44,915 nt of DNA from Pseudomonas sp. GM78 (GTDB taxonomy: Bacteria > Pseudomonadota > Gammaproteobacteria > Pseudomonadales > Pseudomonadaceae): contig NZ_AKJF01000019.1 of NCBI RefSeq assembly GCF_000282475.1, forward strand, positions 1-44,915, read 5' to 3'. Position 1 is the stretch's first letter. Each line of letters starts with the position of its first letter. The notes beneath the pieces were generated by a model. The model saw only the letters and a program-made list of their open reading frames with translations. It was not told the origin of the DNA and ran no database searches. Both the position numbers and the translations under genes were made by a program. Shown here piece after piece: positions 43,688 through 44,915 of this stretch.

Positions 43688-43773
43688 GATATTGCGAATA
43701 TCAGGTTGCACCTGATTGTTGCTAGGGGAATCCCTTACAGGGGGGAACCAATCGCACGGATTGGGGTCGCGAC
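43688..43773 (+). promoter_or_regulatory. Cluster of short hairpins in the cheV leader
   Basis: Successive palindromes: GATATT-gcg-AATATC (43688-43702), CAGGT-tgc-ACCTG (43702-43714), AGGG-gaat-CCCT (43724-43735), CCAATC-gcacg-GATTGG (43748-43764) and GTCGCGAC (43766-43773). They lie 160-245 bp upstream of the cheV ATG. They may form a structured leader RNA or several operators. Confidence 0.45.
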
Positions 43774-43933
43774 GTAAAAAATGCAACAGATGAAATAACT
43801 GCCCCCAGTAAAGCATGATGTTAATGTGACATCAATGCCCGCGCGCGGCATTTGCCAAGGGGTCAAGCTCCGGCAACAACAGCCGATAACCCTCTATCCA
43901 GTGAATTCATCCGAACACGCCCAGGAGTCATCG

Positions 43934-44869
43934 ATGGCCGGCATTCTTGATACGGTAGATCAGCGTACGCAACTTGTGGGTGAGAATCGCCTGGAAATTC
44001 TGATGTTCCGGCTTGCCGGGCGGCAACTGTTCGCGATCAACGTGTTTAAAGTCCAGGAAGTCCTGCAACTGCCGAAGTTGACACTGATGCCCCAGCGTCA
44101 CCCATTCGTTTGCGGCGTGGTCAATCTGCGCGGCCAGACCCTGCCGGTCATCGACCTGTCCCAGGCCATTGGCATGCGTCCTTTGGTGCCAGGTCCTGGG
44201 AGCACGATCATCGTCACGGAGTACAACCGTTCGGTGCAAGCCTTCCTGGTGGGTGGGGTGGACCGTATCGTCAATATGAACTGGGAAGCGATTCTGCCGC
44301 CGCCCAGCAGTGCCGGCCGGCAACATTATCTGACCGCCATCAGCAAGGTCGATGATCAGTTGGTAGAGATCATCGACGTCGAGAAAGTCCTCGCTGAAAT
44401 CGTGCCTTACAGCGCCAAGGTCTCCCGGGAAAAACTCGAAGACCCGCTGTTGGCACACGCCCGTGGCCGCGAGGTGCTGCTGGTGGATGACTCGAATGTG
44501 GCCCTGGCGCAGTTGCGCGATACCCTTGGGCAGCTGGGTGTGAAAATGCATATCGCCAGCGATGGCTTGAAGGCGTTGAATTTGCTCAAGGCCTGGGCGG
44601 ACACTGGCGTCAACATGACCGACAAGCTGCTGATGGTGTTCACCGATGCGGAAATGCCGGAAATGGACGGCTATCGCCTGACTACCGAAATTCGCAACGA
44701 TCCACGGTTGCGTGGCCTTTATGTGGTGCTGCATACGTCGCTGTCCGGGAGTTTCAACGAGTCGATGGTCAAGAAGGTCGGCTGCGACAACTTTCTCTCC
44801 AAATTCCAGCCGGACAAGCTTGTTGATGTGGTGCGTGAGCGCTTGATGCTGGATGTGGTGCCGGCCTGA
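43934..44869 (+). CDS. cheV: CheV (CheW-receiver fusion) chemotaxis protein
   Basis: A 311-residue protein. The CheW domain covers about residues 15-165 (MFRLAGRQLFAINVFKVQEV, then GVVNLRGQTLPVIDLS). A receiver domain follows at about 185-305 (LLVDDSNVALAQ, acceptor Asp in MVFTDAEMPEMDGY, Lys in FLSKFQPD). CheV proteins couple receptors to CheA and tune adaptation. ATG 43934 (MAGILDTVDQRTQ) with a CAGGAG site is used; the frame is open to 43826 but not protein-like. It lies far from the che operon at 14.9 kb and probably serves the main flagellar array. Confidence 0.92.
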   Translation: MAGILDTVDQRTQLVGENRLEILMFRLAGRQLFAINVFKVQEVLQLPKLTLMPQRHPFVCGVVNLRGQTLPVIDLSQAIGMRPLVPGPGSTIIVTEYNRSVQAFLVGGVDRIVNMNWEAILPPPSSAGRQHYLTAISKVDDQLVEIIDVEKVLAEIVPYSAKVSREKLEDPLLAHARGREVLLVDDSNVALAQLRDTLGQLGVKMHIASDGLKALNLLKAWADTGVNMTDKLLMVFTDAEMPEMDGYRLTTEIRNDPRLRGLYVVLHTSLSGSFNESMVKKVGCDNFLSKFQPDKLVDVVRERLMLDVVPA

Positions 44870-44915
44870 TTGGGATGGGTTACTGGGAGTGTCGGCGAGG
44901 GCGGCCTGACAGCCG

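Overview
The window looks like chromosomal DNA of a Pseudomonas, probably the fluorescens/putida side of the genus. Reasons: GC-rich coding sequence, a REP/REPIN repeat of the Pseudomonas type at 14.6 kb, a LexA box of the pseudomonad form, a Mo-cofactor block, and proteins such as the DUF1302/DUF1329 pair, CheV and the YkuI-type EAL protein that read like pseudomonad versions. The genus is inferred from family recognition; no database was searched.

Layout. 0.2-6.9 kb is an operon for an outer-membrane DUF1302 protein, a periplasmic DUF1329 protein, a secreted YCF48/BNR repeat protein and an RND/MMPL transporter, ended by an intrinsic terminator. Directly after the terminator's T-run lies a group IIC-type intron (6.95-10.49 kb, 3' end missing). 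Its reverse transcriptase gene is split by a 2,005-bp element carrying a serine recombinase and a 60-residue protein. Removing that element on paper restores the RT frame exactly. About 0.7 kb of apparently non-coding DNA follows, then a PAS-type NarL-family histidine kinase and its LuxR-type regulator.

14.9-24.9 kb is a complete chemosensory operon: short MCP, CheY, STAS protein, CheA, MCP, CheW, CheR, CheD, CheB and a receiver-EAL c-di-GMP phosphodiesterase. The most interesting signal of the window is inside CheA. Between the P2-like region and the dimerisation helices (residues 268-323) are two tandem 24-residue motifs matching the MshEN c-di-GMP-binding consensus, the first at every fixed position and the second with two substitutions. 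With an EAL phosphodiesterase closing the operon, this suggests a chemosensory kinase that could read c-di-GMP directly while its output changes c-di-GMP.

24.9-28.5 kb is a decayed accessory patch: a C-terminal UmuC remnant, an IS5-family element with CTAA target duplication, small hypothetical genes and a response regulator that has lost its HTH domain. 28.7-33.0 kb (minus strand) holds a receiver-only regulator, a dGTPase-like HD hydrolase, an EAL-YkuI_C protein and three small envelope/ribosome-associated-type proteins (DUF883/YqjD, YqjE-holin, YqjK-like). 33.1-36.8 kb has an Amt ammonium transporter with a likely sigma-54 promoter, a glutaredoxin-like protein, a small gene behind a near-perfect LexA box, an RluA-type pseudouridine synthase and a small periplasmic protein.

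36.8-39.5 kb has a YgdI-type lipoprotein and the molybdenum-cofactor genes mobA (minus), moaB and moeA (plus). 39.6-42.6 kb has a small membrane protein, a YegS-type lipid kinase, and a convergent two-component system. The window ends with an Hpt-like small protein divergent from cheV, separated by a leader full of short hairpins. No tRNA, rRNA or CRISPR array was seen.
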